DNA of 64,000 bases. Origin: Streptomyces spirodelae. Its GTDB lineage: Bacteria; Actinomycetota; Actinomycetes; Streptomycetales; Streptomycetaceae. A program made the position numbers and the translations under genes. Within the stretch, counting starts at the first letter, position 1. Each line of letters opens with the position of its first letter. Positions 49,727 through 57,858 of this stretch are shown piece by piece. The notes beneath the pieces are model-generated. The model was not told where the DNA came from and did not search any database. It worked only from the letters and a program-made list of their open reading frames with translations. The stretch lies in NCBI RefSeq assembly GCF_017676385.1, contig NZ_JAFFZN010000020.1, positions 87,956-151,955 of the forward strand, read 5' to 3'.

Positions 49727-50347
49727 TCAGGACTCCTTGACCGTGATGGTCTCGACGGTGTTGGCCACGTGCTCGAACGCGTCGGCGGCCTCCTCCAGCA
49801 CGTCCACGACCTGCTTGAGCTTCATGACCTCGATGGCGTCGTACTTGCCGTTGAACAGGTGGGCCAGCAGCTTGCGGTGGATCTGGTCGGCCTGGTTCTC
49901 CAGCCGGTTGACCTCGATCCAGTACTCGGTGAGGTTGTCCATGGTCCGCAGGTTCGGCATGGCCTCGGCGGTCAGCTCGGCGGCCCGCGACAGCACCTCG
50001 ATCTGCTGCTCCACTCCCTTGGGGAGCTCCTCGATCTGGTAGAGGACGACGAGGTCGACGGCCTCTTCCATGAAGTCCATGATGTCGTCGAGGGAGGACG
50101 CCAGGTTGTAGATGTCCTCGCGGTCGAACGGCGTGATGAAGGAGGAGTTGAGCTGGTGGAAGATCGCGTGCGTCGCGTCGTCCCCCGCGTGCTCGGCCGC
50201 GCGCATCCGTTCGGCGATCTCGGTCCGCGCGGAGGATTCGGCGCCGAGCAGTTCCATGAGGAGCTTCGAGCCGGTCACGATGTTGTCCGCGGAGGCCGCG
50301 AACATGTCGTAGAAGCTCGTCTCCCTGGGGGTCAGACGAAAGCGCAC
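49727..50347 (-). CDS. DUF47 (PhoU-like) regulator of the Pit transporter
   Basis: Seen: 206 residues, all helical, with the PhoU-like acidic motifs EDIYNLASSLDDIMDFMEEA and WIEVNRLENQADQIHRKL (metal-binding E/D-x3-D pattern). Known: these proteins pair with Pit transporters and are thought to gate them. GTG at 50347 is chosen as start of the conserved FRLTPRE region. It is 6 bp from pit and so translationally linked, and divergent from csoR. Confidence 0.93.
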   Translation of the reverse strand: MRFRLTPRETSFYDMFAASADNIVTGSKLLMELLGAESSARTEIAERMRAAEHAGDDATHAIFHQLNSSFITPFDREDIYNLASSLDDIMDFMEEAVDLVVLYQIEELPKGVEQQIEVLSRAAELTAEAMPNLRTMDNLTEYWIEVNRLENQADQIHRKLLAHLFNGKYDAIEVMKLKQVVDVLEEAADAFEHVANTVETITVKES

Positions 50348-50481
50348 TGGGGGTCCTCGGGGTGCATCGATGACGGTCTCGTTGATGCTAGGCGCATCAT
50401 CCGGCCACAGCGAACCGGCGTCCCCAGTGTCACCCATGGAGACTCGCCTGCTGAAGCGGGCTCCGAGAAGTCCGGTATCAT

Positions 50482-50498
50482 ATACCCGTCAGGGGTAT
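50482..50498. promoter_or_regulatory. CsoR operator
   Basis: ATACCCGTCAGGGGTAT is a near-palindrome of the ATACCC...GGGTAT type recognised by CsoR copper repressors, 57 bp upstream of csoR. It also lies in the region shared with the DUF47/pit operon. Confidence 0.75.
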
Positions 50499-50554
50499 CG
50501 AAGGCCCGGTACCACCGCCCCGACCGCCCCTCACCACCCACCCGGGAGGACCGC

Positions 50555-50923
50555 ATGACGTCGCCGCAGACCACACCGGACACGCCGGAAACCGTGGCCC
50601 AGGCCACTTCGGAGTGCTGTTCGGCACACGCGGCCACCGGCGAGCACGGCTACACCAAGAACAAGGACGCTCACGTCAAGCGACTGCGCCGGATCGAGGG
50701 CCAGATCCGCGGCCTCCAGCGGATGGTGGACGAGGACGTCTACTGCATCGACATACTCACCCAGGTGTCTGCTTCCACCAAGGCCCTCCAGTCCTTCGCG
50801 CTCCAACTCCTGGAGGAGCATCTGCGGCACTGCGTGGCCCACGCCGCGCTGGACGGCGGTGCCGAGATGGACGCCAAGGTCGAGGAGGCCACCGCCGCCA
50901 TCGCCCGCCTGCTGCGCACCTGA
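50555..50923 (+). CDS. csoR: copper-sensing repressor CsoR
   Basis: Represses copper export and storage genes until it binds Cu(I). Seen: 122 residues in the CsoR/RcnR helical fold (HVKRLRRIEGQIRGLQRMVD) with ligands Cys64, His89 and Cys93, spaced 25 and 4 residues exactly as in known CsoR proteins. A flexible head contains a CC pair. ATG at 50555 follows GGGAGGA. No copper ATPase is adjacent; targets are presumably elsewhere, plus itself through the upstream operator. Confidence 0.94.
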   Translation: MTSPQTTPDTPETVAQATSECCSAHAATGEHGYTKNKDAHVKRLRRIEGQIRGLQRMVDEDVYCIDILTQVSASTKALQSFALQLLEEHLRHCVAHAALDGGAEMDAKVEEATAAIARLLRT

Positions 50924-50953
50924 CCCGGCCAAGAACTCCCCTCGGCGGACGAA

Positions 50954-51040
50954 GGACCGGGGACGTCAGCAGACGGCGGAGGACCGGGGCGTCAGCAGAC
51001 GGAGGGGGACGGGGGACGTCAGCAGGCGGAGGACCGGGGA
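50954..51040. repeat. 24-27-bp tandem units overlapping a stop codon
   Basis: Copies at 50954-50980, 50981-51006, 51007-51030 and a partial from 51031, each with GGAC(C)GGGG.CGTCAGCAG. The stop of the minus-strand small gene (51019-51021, TCA on plus) lies in the third; the others repeat it downstream of the gene. Confidence 0.85.
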
Positions 51041-51243
51041 AGATCGTCCGGTTCGTCCGCCGCGCGCCGCAGCACCTCATCGATACGGGCCGCACTCAGC
51101 GGCCCCTCGGCGGCGGACGCGGCGATCATCAGTTCGCCGCACAGCTCGATCTCGGCGAGAGCGACGTGGTCCTGCATCTGCGAACGCCGCCGACAGCGGC
51201 CCCCACGGCCGTCGCCCCTGCCGTCACGCTTCGGTACGGGCAC
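51019..51243 (-). CDS. small conserved hypothetical protein
   Basis: Seen: 74 residues with a basic N-terminal part (PKRDGRGDGRGGRCRRRSQM) and a helical C-terminal half (QDHVALAEIELCGELMIAAS, RIDEVLRRAADEPDD). GTG at 51243 is preferred because GGGAGG lies 8 nt upstream. I recall similar small proteins in Streptomyces; the Ala/Glu helix could be a dimer interface. No function can be assigned. It converges on csoR across a tandem repeat. Confidence 0.65.
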   Translation of the reverse strand: MPVPKRDGRGDGRGGRCRRRSQMQDHVALAEIELCGELMIAASAAEGPLSAARIDEVLRRAADEPDDLPRSSAC

Positions 51244-51409
51244 ACGTATCACCTCCCGTGCTGCACGGATCCCCCGGGCGGAGCGCCGCGGTCGGGCCCT
51301 GGCCCAGCCTCCCAGCCTAGGGAGACCGCCGCCCGCGTGCACGGCACTTCCGAATCATTTACCGCACGAGACGGCGGTCGAACGCCGTTGAGGGCAGCAT
51401 CGGGGGGCG

Positions 51410-52279
51410 CTACGGTGCGGCGATCTCCCCGGTCCAGATGTCGCCGGGCTCCGGCATCCTGATCCGCACCCGGGTACCGAAGGCGTACAGCCGCGTCGTC
51501 GAGGAGACCGTGTAGTCGGCGTCGGGCGGGCTGTCCGGGTCGGCGGCGAAGGTGAAGCGGTGCTGGACCTTGCGCAGCCGCCCCTGCCCGTCGAGGTAGG
51601 CGTCGAACGGCACCGTATGCCCGGAGAACCCTTTCTCCGCGGCCTCCAGCCGCCGCCGGGCCATCGGTGGGGCACCGGCCGCCGCGCGCTCGATGTCCAC
51701 CACGCCGCTGTAGTGCCACACCCGGCTGCCGTCCAGCTCGGTGACGCCCTCGTACGCCACCTGCCGTGCCCCGCGCAACAGTTGCGCCGCGGTGACCGGG
51801 TCGGTGGCGCCGCCCGTCACCAGGTTTCCGTCCCGCAGCCCGGTGGTGTCCACCCGCACCCACTTGTCGGCCGGCACGCCCGCGCGGTTGCGCATGTACA
51901 GCGCGCCCGGCGTGACCAGCTCGCGCACCAGCCTGCGCTCCCCGGGAGGCGTCCCGTCGGCACCGGGCGGCAGTGTGACCCGCAGCCGCCCGGTGCCGGC
52001 CGCCAGATCGAAGGCCCCGCGCCCCTCGATGGTGACCCGCGTATGGCCGGTGACCATCTCCATGGCCGTACGCACCCGCGCGGTCCCGGCCCTGGCCAGT
52101 TCACCGGCCGCCGCGAGCACGGCAGCCCGGCCGGGGCCCGCGGACCCGGCGGGCGGCTGTGCGGTCACCACCCCGCTCTCGGCCGAGCACCCGGCCACCG
52201 ACAGCAGCACCGCGCCGAGCGTCACCACCACGAGTGGGAAGGGCACCGTGCCGCCTCGGGACTGCCGCCGCACTGCCAT
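51410..52279 (-). CDS. LprG/LppX-like lipoprotein
   Basis: Seen: 289 residues with a lipoprotein signal (lipobox LSVAGC, Cys31) and an antiparallel beta domain resembling the LppX_LprAFG family or related DUF (VRTAMEMVTGHTRVTIEGRG; YLDGQGRLRKVQHRFTF). Known: mycobacterial members carry triacylated lipids across the envelope. Membership is by pattern, so moderate. Transcribed away from the Cys-rich small gene at 52394. Confidence 0.78.
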   Translation of the reverse strand: MAVRRQSRGGTVPFPLVVVTLGAVLLSVAGCSAESGVVTAQPPAGSAGPGRAAVLAAAGELARAGTARVRTAMEMVTGHTRVTIEGRGAFDLAAGTGRLRVTLPPGADGTPPGERRLVRELVTPGALYMRNRAGVPADKWVRVDTTGLRDGNLVTGGATDPVTAAQLLRGARQVAYEGVTELDGSRVWHYSGVVDIERAAAGAPPMARRRLEAAEKGFSGHTVPFDAYLDGQGRLRKVQHRFTFAADPDSPPDADYTVSSTTRLYAFGTRVRIRMPEPGDIWTGEIAAP

Positions 52280-52393
52280 CTCCAGCCGACCCCTCGCTGC
52301 CGGTCGCCGCCGGCCGGTGAGCGGGCCGGTGGCGGATTCGACGGTTCAACGAGGCCCCTGTGAACGCCGTCACGGCCCGAGTACGGTGGTCAC

Positions 52394-52657
52394 GTGCGAG
52401 AGCGAGTTCCCGAACACCAGCCGGACCCGACGCACCCGACGCCCCATCCGTCCCAGGTGGCTCATGTGGCCCCGCCCGGAACGTCGTTGACGGAACGGGG
52501 CTCCTTCTGCTCCGCGATCTGCACCTGCGGCTGGCGAGGCCCGGCACGGCGCGCCCGCGACCGCGCCCGCGAGGACGGCCACGCCCATCACCAGCACGAG
52601 CACGGCGGCGGCCACACGGCGACGCCCCCGCCGGAGGGTACGGCGGGGGCGCTGTAG
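52394..52657 (+). CDS. small Cys-containing hypothetical protein
   Basis: Seen: 87 residues; a Pro/His-rich head, a central core (VAHVAPPGTSLTERGSFCSA) with three cysteines in FCSAICTCGW, then Arg-rich and His/Gly-rich tail (HAHHQHEHGGGH). The cluster of Cys and His could bind a metal. I recall the core as conserved among streptomycetes. GTG at 52394; no strong ribosome binding site. Its 3' end contains the terminator stem. Confidence 0.65.
   Translation: MRERVPEHQPDPTHPTPHPSQVAHVAPPGTSLTERGSFCSAICTCGWRGPARRARDRAREDGHAHHQHEHGGGHTATPPPEGTAGAL
52623..52651. terminator. bidirectional hairpin overlapping the small Cys gene end
   Basis: A perfect 11-bp stem CGCCCCCGCCG (52623-52633) / CGGCGGGGGCG (52641-52651) with a 7-nt loop between convergent genes ending at 52657 and 52674. 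Confidence 0.6.
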
Positions 52658-52673
52658 CTCTCGGAACCGGCCG

Positions 52674-53393
52674 TCACGCGGCCAGGTCGCGGTCCCCGGT
52701 CCGGCGCCGCGCCCCGCCGTCGCGCCCGCTCCTCGCCCCGCCGCCCGCGGCGGCCGCACCGACGGCGGCCGCGGCAGCGCCCGCCCACAGCAGCGCCTCC
52801 AGGCGTGCGTTGCCGGCCACGGCCCGCACCAGCGGCGTCAGCGCCCACATCGCGACGGGGGCCAGCAGCAGCGCCACCGCGGTGCCCAGCGCCAGCCCGC
52901 CGACGACATCGGTGGGGTAGTGCACTCCCATGTAGACGCGGCAGAAGCCCTCCAGCACGGCCAGGCCGATGGCGATGAGCCCCGGCTTGCGCTGGACCAT
53001 GAAGATGCCGACCGCGATGGCCATGGTGAGCGTGGCGTGGTCGCTGACGAAGGAGAAGTCCGTCTTGCCTGCGACGAGGACCTCCAAGCCCTTGTGTTCC
53101 AGGAAGGGGCGCGGCCGCTCCACAAAGCCCCGGATGGGGATGTTGACGGCCAGTGCGATCAGCGCGGCCAGCGGGGCCCAGACCAGCCCGGCGAAACCGC
53201 TCAGCGCTTCGTCCCGGCTCTCCCTCTTACGGGTGACTCCCCACCAGGCCCACAGGGCCAGTACGACGAGCCCCACGGCGATGCCGTACTCCCCGATGTA
53301 CTCCATGGCCCGGTCGGCCCAGGTGGGTGCGTCCTTGGCCAGCCCGTTGATCTCGTAGAGCAGTTCGACATCAGGGTTGTCCCAGAGTGCCAT
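52674..53393 (-). CDS. PAP2-family membrane phosphatase
   Basis: Hydrolyses lipid or isoprenyl phosphates. Seen: 239 residues, five or six helices, and the three PAP2 motifs: RGFVERPRP, SFVSDHATL (conserved Ser/His) and RVYMGVHYPTDVVGG. The C-terminal 40 residues are Gly/Ala/Arg-rich. ATG at 53393. Likely an undecaprenyl-diphosphate or phosphatidic acid phosphatase; the substrate is unresolved. Confidence 0.9.
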   Translation of the reverse strand: MALWDNPDVELLYEINGLAKDAPTWADRAMEYIGEYGIAVGLVVLALWAWWGVTRKRESRDEALSGFAGLVWAPLAALIALAVNIPIRGFVERPRPFLEHKGLEVLVAGKTDFSFVSDHATLTMAIAVGIFMVQRKPGLIAIGLAVLEGFCRVYMGVHYPTDVVGGLALGTAVALLLAPVAMWALTPLVRAVAGNARLEALLWAGAAAAAVGAAAAGGGARSGRDGGARRRTGDRDLAA

Positions 53394-53635
53394 CGCGGTG
53401 CGGCCCCTCACTTCGGCTGTGTGCTCATCGCTGGATCTGCGCTGACGACCCCCCGTGGTCGCGGTGCGGAAGTCCCATTCCGTGGAGAAAAACGCGCTGC
53501 GTCAGGTGAACCGTTCCGTTCTTACCGAAAGATCACCAGGACGTTACCCAAGGGTGACCCGTAGCCGCAGCTCAGGGCCTACGCCTCACGGATTGTTGAC
53601 GCAATCCCTGCGCTGCACGCACAAGCTCACCCGGG

Positions 53636-54616
53636 TCACTTGGCAGACGGCCGAGTCGCCCCGAAGTAGTCAGGGCTGTCGATGGGGTCGTAGCGGATCT
53701 TCGCTCCCGTGTAGGGAGCGTTGATCATTTTGCCACCCCCGACATAGATGCCCACATGGTGGATGGTCCGGGAGTTGGTGAGGTCGTGGGCGAAGAACAC
53801 CAGATCCCCCGGCAGGAGTTCACCGCGCTTGGGATGCGGCCCGGTGTCGTACTGGTCGTTGGCCACCCGCGGCAGCTTGACGCCCACCTTCGCGTACGCC
53901 GCCTTCGTCAGACCCGAGCAGTCGAACCGGCCACCCTGCTCCGGCGTACCGTTGCCGCCCCACAGATACGGGGTGCCCAGCTTGCTCTGCGCGAAGGCGA
54001 TGGCTCCCGCGCCCTGCTTGGTCGGGCTCAGCCGCCCGGTGGACGCGGCGAAGCTCTGCTCCATCCTGCGGATGGTGGCCACATAGTTCTTCGTCTCGCT
54101 GTAGGGCGGCACCCCGCCGTACTTGATGACGGCATAGGGGCCCGCGTTGTAGGCGGCGAGCATGTTGTCCGTGAGATTGCCCGGCACGCCCTTGACGTTC
54201 TCGGCCAGCTTGCAGTCGTAGCTCGCGGCGGACGGAATGGCGTCCTCCGGGTCGTGCACGTCCTTCTTGCCGTCGCCGTTCGCGTCGAGACCGTGCGTCG
54301 CCCAGGTGGCGGGGATGAACTGGGCTATGCCCTGCGCCTTGGCGGGACTCTGCGCCTTGGGGTTGAAGCCGCTCTCCTGCTTGAGCTGTGCGGCCAGCAG
54401 CGCGGGGTTGAGTGCCTTGCACATGTTGCCGGCCTTCTGGATGAGTCCCGCGTAGGCAGCGGGCACAGCGCCCTTGGCGAGCGCGACGGCCCCGCCGCCC
54501 ACGCCCAGCAGGCTGGCGGACGCCACATACGTGCCCACCACGAGCAGCGCGACGAACAGGGAGAAGGCTCCCAGCCCGCCGCCGATCGCCAGCAGCCACG
54601 CTCTTCTACGGCGCAC
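53636..54616 (-). CDS. lytic transglycosylase plus NlpC/P60 (VirB1-like) protein
   Basis: Seen: an N-terminal membrane anchor (residues about 8-33), a transglycosylase domain (LAAQLKQESGFNPKAQSPAK with catalytic Glu; GIAQFIPATWATHG), then a C40 peptidase domain with FDCSGLTKAAY, HHVGIYVGGGKM. Known: this two-domain layout is typical of actinobacterial conjugation or secretion loci, where it opens the wall for the channel. GTG at 54616 is chosen for its G-rich ribosome binding site. It is divergent from the pilin-like gene and the T4SS-like genes that follow. Confidence 0.9.
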   Translation of the reverse strand: MRRRRAWLLAIGGGLGAFSLFVALLVVGTYVASASLLGVGGGAVALAKGAVPAAYAGLIQKAGNMCKALNPALLAAQLKQESGFNPKAQSPAKAQGIAQFIPATWATHGLDANGDGKKDVHDPEDAIPSAASYDCKLAENVKGVPGNLTDNMLAAYNAGPYAVIKYGGVPPYSETKNYVATIRRMEQSFAASTGRLSPTKQGAGAIAFAQSKLGTPYLWGGNGTPEQGGRFDCSGLTKAAYAKVGVKLPRVANDQYDTGPHPKRGELLPGDLVFFAHDLTNSRTIHHVGIYVGGGKMINAPYTGAKIRYDPIDSPDYFGATRPSAK

Positions 54617-54980
54617 TCCCCAACCCTCCCCCACAGGACACCAGTTCGGTCACGCCGACCACACGGCACCATCATTCCAGGCCGCGCCCCGGAGCGGAAC
54701 GGCGGACAGCGGGCGCGGGGGTGAACGCCGCCTCGCACCCTGCTCCACACCAGGCTCACCAGGGGCGCACAGAGGTACGACCGAGCAATGGATGCTCCGC
54801 GCCGCCGGCCCACGGACTCCAAGCCCGGGGCCTCATCGCACACAGCCTCATCACACCCATCAACCCACCCTGGCCGTCCACCAACCGGGGCCACTTCGGG
54901 CAAGCTGGACGCCCCCGTTGTCACCGGGCCGTGGCACAATCCGTCAGAGACAAACCTTGAAACTAGGCGGTGAGTTCACC
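54617..54980. other. 364-bp intergenic region, no gene found
   Basis: The divergent promoter region of the C40 gene and the pilin-like gene. GGCGGTGAG precedes the latter's ATG. I find no convincing small gene, repeat or RNA. Confidence 0.4.
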
Positions 54981-55289
54981 ATGTTCCTGGCGGCTGACAA
55001 AGGCGATATCACCACCATCATCGGCGGCATCGCGCCGGACTGGGGCCCGTTCGGCTCCCTCGGCCACGAGGCAAGAGTGATGATCGAGGTCATCATGGCC
55101 GTGGCCATCCTGCTGTGCCTCGGCATCGCCATCTGGGGCGCTGCCAAACAGCGGATCGGCGCCACGGCCCTCCGCGACACCTTCAGCGCCGAGCAGGGGA
55201 AAGGTTTGATCGTCGCCGGACTGACCGGCGTGTTCATCATCGGCTCGCTCGGCACCCTGTTCACCATCGTCTACGGCATGGCGGTCTAG
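54981..55289 (+). CDS. pilin-like small membrane protein (DUF6112/VirB2-like)
   Basis: Seen: 102 residues with two hydrophobic helices (MIEVIMAVAILLCLGIAIWG; GLIVAGLTGVFIIGSLGTLF) joined by a short polar loop, the profile of VirB2/TrbC-type pilin proteins and of the actinobacterial DUF6112 family. There is no cleavable signal. Position at the head of T4SS-like genes supports the assignment; the O-methyltransferase and a small membrane gene lie between it and the rest. Confidence 0.7.
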   Translation: MFLAADKGDITTIIGGIAPDWGPFGSLGHEARVMIEVIMAVAILLCLGIAIWGAAKQRIGATALRDTFSAEQGKGLIVAGLTGVFIIGSLGTLFTIVYGMAV

Positions 55290-55383
55290 CGACCTGCAAC
55301 GGCAGGCCGCACCACGGGCTGCCGCCCCGCCGTCGACCCACGGACGCACCCGCGTCCACCCGCGCCCGCTCACCTGGAGCTCC

Positions 55384-56034
55384 ATGGACATCGTGAACCC
55401 CGCCCTCGACGACTATCTGCTGGCCCACTGCACGCCGGCCGACGAGATCCTCCGCGACCTCGTCGAGGAGACCCACGAGCGCGTGCCGGAATTCCCCACC
55501 ATGCAGATCACGCACGACGAGGGCGAGTTCCTCACGATGCTGGTCCGACTGACGGGTGCCAGGACCGCGGTCGAGGTCGGCGTGTTCACCGGATACTCCT
55601 CCATCTGCATCGCCCGCGGACTCCCCTCGGACGGGCGGCTGATCGCCTGCGACGTCTCGGAGGAGTGGACGTCCATCGCCCGCCGCTACTGGCAGCGCGC
55701 CGGCCTCACCGACCGCATCGACCTCCGCCTCGCGCCCGCCCTCACCACACTGGGCGAGCTGCCCCAGGAGGAGTTCGTGGACTTCGCGTTCATCGACGCG
55801 GACAAGGCCGGCTACCCGGCGTACTACGAAGCGCTGGTGCCCCGGCTGCGGCCCGGCGGGCTGATCGTGCTGGACAATGTGCTGCGCAGCGGCCGCGTCG
55901 TGGACCCGGCCGCGCAGGACGAGGCGGACATCGCCATCCGCCAGATCAACGACACCATCACCGCGGACCCCCGCATGCAATCCGTCATGCTGCCCCTCCG
56001 CGACGGCGTGACGCTGGCCCGCAAACGCGAATAG
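55384..56034 (+). CDS. CCoAOMT-type O-methyltransferase
   Basis: Seen: 216 residues with the SAM motif AVEVGVFTGYSSICIARGLP, the acidic residue pair in LIACDVSEEW, the metal-binding FIDADKAGYPAYYE and DNVLRSG. Typical of cation-dependent small-molecule O-methyltransferases. No natural-product genes are near, so the substrate is open. 94 bp after the pilin-like gene on the same strand, with GGAG before the ATG. Confidence 0.92.
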   Translation: MDIVNPALDDYLLAHCTPADEILRDLVEETHERVPEFPTMQITHDEGEFLTMLVRLTGARTAVEVGVFTGYSSICIARGLPSDGRLIACDVSEEWTSIARRYWQRAGLTDRIDLRLAPALTTLGELPQEEFVDFAFIDADKAGYPAYYEALVPRLRPGGLIVLDNVLRSGRVVDPAAQDEADIAIRQINDTITADPRMQSVMLPLRDGVTLARKRE

Positions 56035-56383
56035 GCTCCGCCCGGCGCCGGGACGGTAACGATGGCCTCCGCCCGGCTCTGTGGCGCCGTGGCCGCGGTC
56101 CGTCTGCCAGAGGAGCCCAGCGGAGCCAGGGTCCCGTCCCGGGGCTCGAGGAAGAGCCGAGGACCCGTACGAGGCCCAGGAAGCAGGGCAACCACCGCAA
56201 CCCACCCGGAGGCTCAAGAGCCCGCCACAGGGCCGCAGAAGCGCCCCTGAGGTCCGTCGTCGGCCGGTCGTCGGCCGGCCGGGAGGCCGGTCCCGCGAAG
56301 GGAAGGCCGTCAGAGGGACGCGCGGTGAGGCCACGGACCCACCGCGCTCGGGCCCCGGCTCGGGTTCCGGCTCGGGCTCGGGC
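56035..56383. other. 349-bp intergenic region with 3' repeat
   Basis: No gene supported. The right end (56345-56386) holds hexamer repeats described separately. Confidence 0.4.
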
Positions 56384-56386
56384 TCA
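56345..56386 (-). repeat. hexamer tandem repeat starting at a stop codon
   Basis: On the minus strand the stop of the YiaA-like gene (TGA, 56384-56386) opens a series of 6-bp units: TGAGCC, CGAGCC, CGAGCC, GGAACC, CGAGCC, GGGGCC, CGAGCG. Confidence 0.75.
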
Positions 56387-56683
56387 CGCCTTGCCCTGGC
56401 CGAACGGGTCGACCTCCGTCAGCAGCTTGTCGATCCGTGCCTTGTCCACCCGGTTCGTCACCTCCGACACCTCCTGCCGGTCCCGCACGCACTTGGCCAG
56501 CGTGAACGCGGAGGAGACCACGAAGATGAGCCCGAGCCCGATATATCCGCGCTCCCACTGGCCCACCGGCAGCCGGGCGATCCCGACGAGCAGCGCGAGC
56601 AGCGACACCCCGAACGCAACCGCCGACTGCACGAAGAACGCCATGGTGGTAGGTCTCTGGACGGAAGGAGTCACATCAGTCAT
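56384..56683 (-). CDS. YiaA/YiaB-family inner membrane protein
   Basis: Seen: 99 residues with two membrane helices (FFVQSAVAFGVSLLALLVGI; GYIGLGLIFVVSSAFTLAKC) and the family's GIARLPVGQWERGYIGLG loop. The C-terminal part is charged (RDRQEVSEVTNRVDKARIDK). Function unknown; members are small membrane proteins induced in some bacteria under stress. It is antisense to the surrounding T4SS-like genes. Confidence 0.85.
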   Translation of the reverse strand: MTDVTPSVQRPTTMAFFVQSAVAFGVSLLALLVGIARLPVGQWERGYIGLGLIFVVSSAFTLAKCVRDRQEVSEVTNRVDKARIDKLLTEVDPFGQGKA

Positions 56684-56985
56684 ACCCGCAGCCTGCCGCG
56701 CCCCGGACACCCGCACATGGGTACGGATACTCAAATACCTGAACCTCCCCACGGGGACGGGGAGAAGCACCGGGGGCGCACCAGTGCGCGGCTGCCGCCC
56801 ACCCCGGCCGCGTAATCCAGCGCTGAGCGGCAAGAACACAGACGGCGCACCAGCGCGACGTTCGAAATGCTGCCGGGCACCTGGCTTGCACACGGCACAT
56901 GCGCGGTGTGACACCGCTACCGTCATCTGAGGAGACAATGCAGTGACGGCAGTTGAGCGACAGAGGTCGAGGGGGCCAGACGGGC
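56684..56985 (+). promoter_or_regulatory. upstream region of the VirB8-like gene with early in-frame stop
   Basis: Contains TGAGGAGACA followed by ATG CAG TGA (56938-56946), in frame with the downstream gene, and a GTG at 56943 with good spacing in another frame. No other gene is visible. See the finding on translation starts. Confidence 0.45.
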
Positions 56986-57858
56986 ATGAACATCGGCGGC
57001 GGCGACGAGTACGACGCGCGTACTCGTACCAGCGAAGGCGTGCCCGGCGCCCAGGACGGCGCACGGACAACGACTCGAACACGGCTACCCGGCAGCGAAG
57101 GGGGCAACCGTCCACCCACCCGGCCCGGCCGGAGCCTGGTGACGGTCGTCGCCGTGGTCGTCCTCCTCATCGCGGCCATCGCCTTCGCCAACCGCGGCGA
57201 CGGTGATGGTGGCGGAGGCGGGGGTGGCGGCGCCGCCTCCTCCGGCAAGAACGATGCCGCCGCCCAGGCCCAGCCGACCGCCCCCACCGGTGAAAAACCC
57301 GTGAAGACCACCGGCGACACCCTCCCCTCCGGCTTCCCCCACACCAAGCAGGGCGCCCAAAGCGCCGCAGCCAACTACGCCGTCGCGTTGGTGTCCGCGG
57401 ACATGATGAAGCCCGCTGCACGCCAGAAGATCGTCCGGCAGCTGTTCGCACCGGATCAGGTGGACTCGACCATCAAACGTCTGAAGAAGGCGTACTCGCC
57501 GAAGCTGCTCTCCAGCGTGGGACTCGACGAGGACGGCAACCCCCCGAAGGGTGCGACATTCATCTCCCGCACCGTTCCCGTGGGAACCAACGTCCGCAAG
57601 TACGACGACAACACAGCGAAGCTCGACGTGTGGTGCACGGGCGTCTTCGGCAACGCCGGTGAGAAGTCCACCAACCCCGTCAGAAATGATTGGTTCACAC
57701 TCACTCTCGACCTCACGTGGACCGACGGGGACTGGAAGGTGCAGGACTTCACGCAGAAGCAAGGCCCTGCTCCCGTGAACGGCGACAACAGGGCCTCGGG
57801 GGCGGAGGAGATCTCCGACGCCGTGAAAAAGTTCGGAGGCTTCACGTATGCCCGCTGA
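56986..57858 (+). CDS. VirB8-like / conjugal transfer protein
   Basis: Seen: 290 residues: a polar head, one membrane helix (SLVTVVAVVVLLIAAIAFA), a Gly-rich and Pro/Thr-rich linker, then a soluble NTF2-like domain (NYAVALVSADMMKPAARQKI, WFTLTLDLTWTDGDWKVQDF). This is the topology of VirB8/TraM-type scaffold proteins. The start is uncertain: ATG 56986, TTG 56953, or a frame-shifted upstream start. The stop overlaps the next gene by 11 bp. Confidence 0.75.
   Translation: MNIGGGDEYDARTRTSEGVPGAQDGARTTTRTRLPGSEGGNRPPTRPGRSLVTVVAVVVLLIAAIAFANRGDGDGGGGGGGGAASSGKNDAAAQAQPTAPTGEKPVKTTGDTLPSGFPHTKQGAQSAAANYAVALVSADMMKPAARQKIVRQLFAPDQVDSTIKRLKKAYSPKLLSSVGLDEDGNPPKGATFISRTVPVGTNVRKYDDNTAKLDVWCTGVFGNAGEKSTNPVRNDWFTLTLDLTWTDGDWKVQDFTQKQGPAPVNGDNRASGAEEISDAVKKFGGFTYAR

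Noticed and set aside
50954..51040. CRISPR-like array
   Set aside because: Units are directly adjacent with no unique spacers and there are no cas genes.
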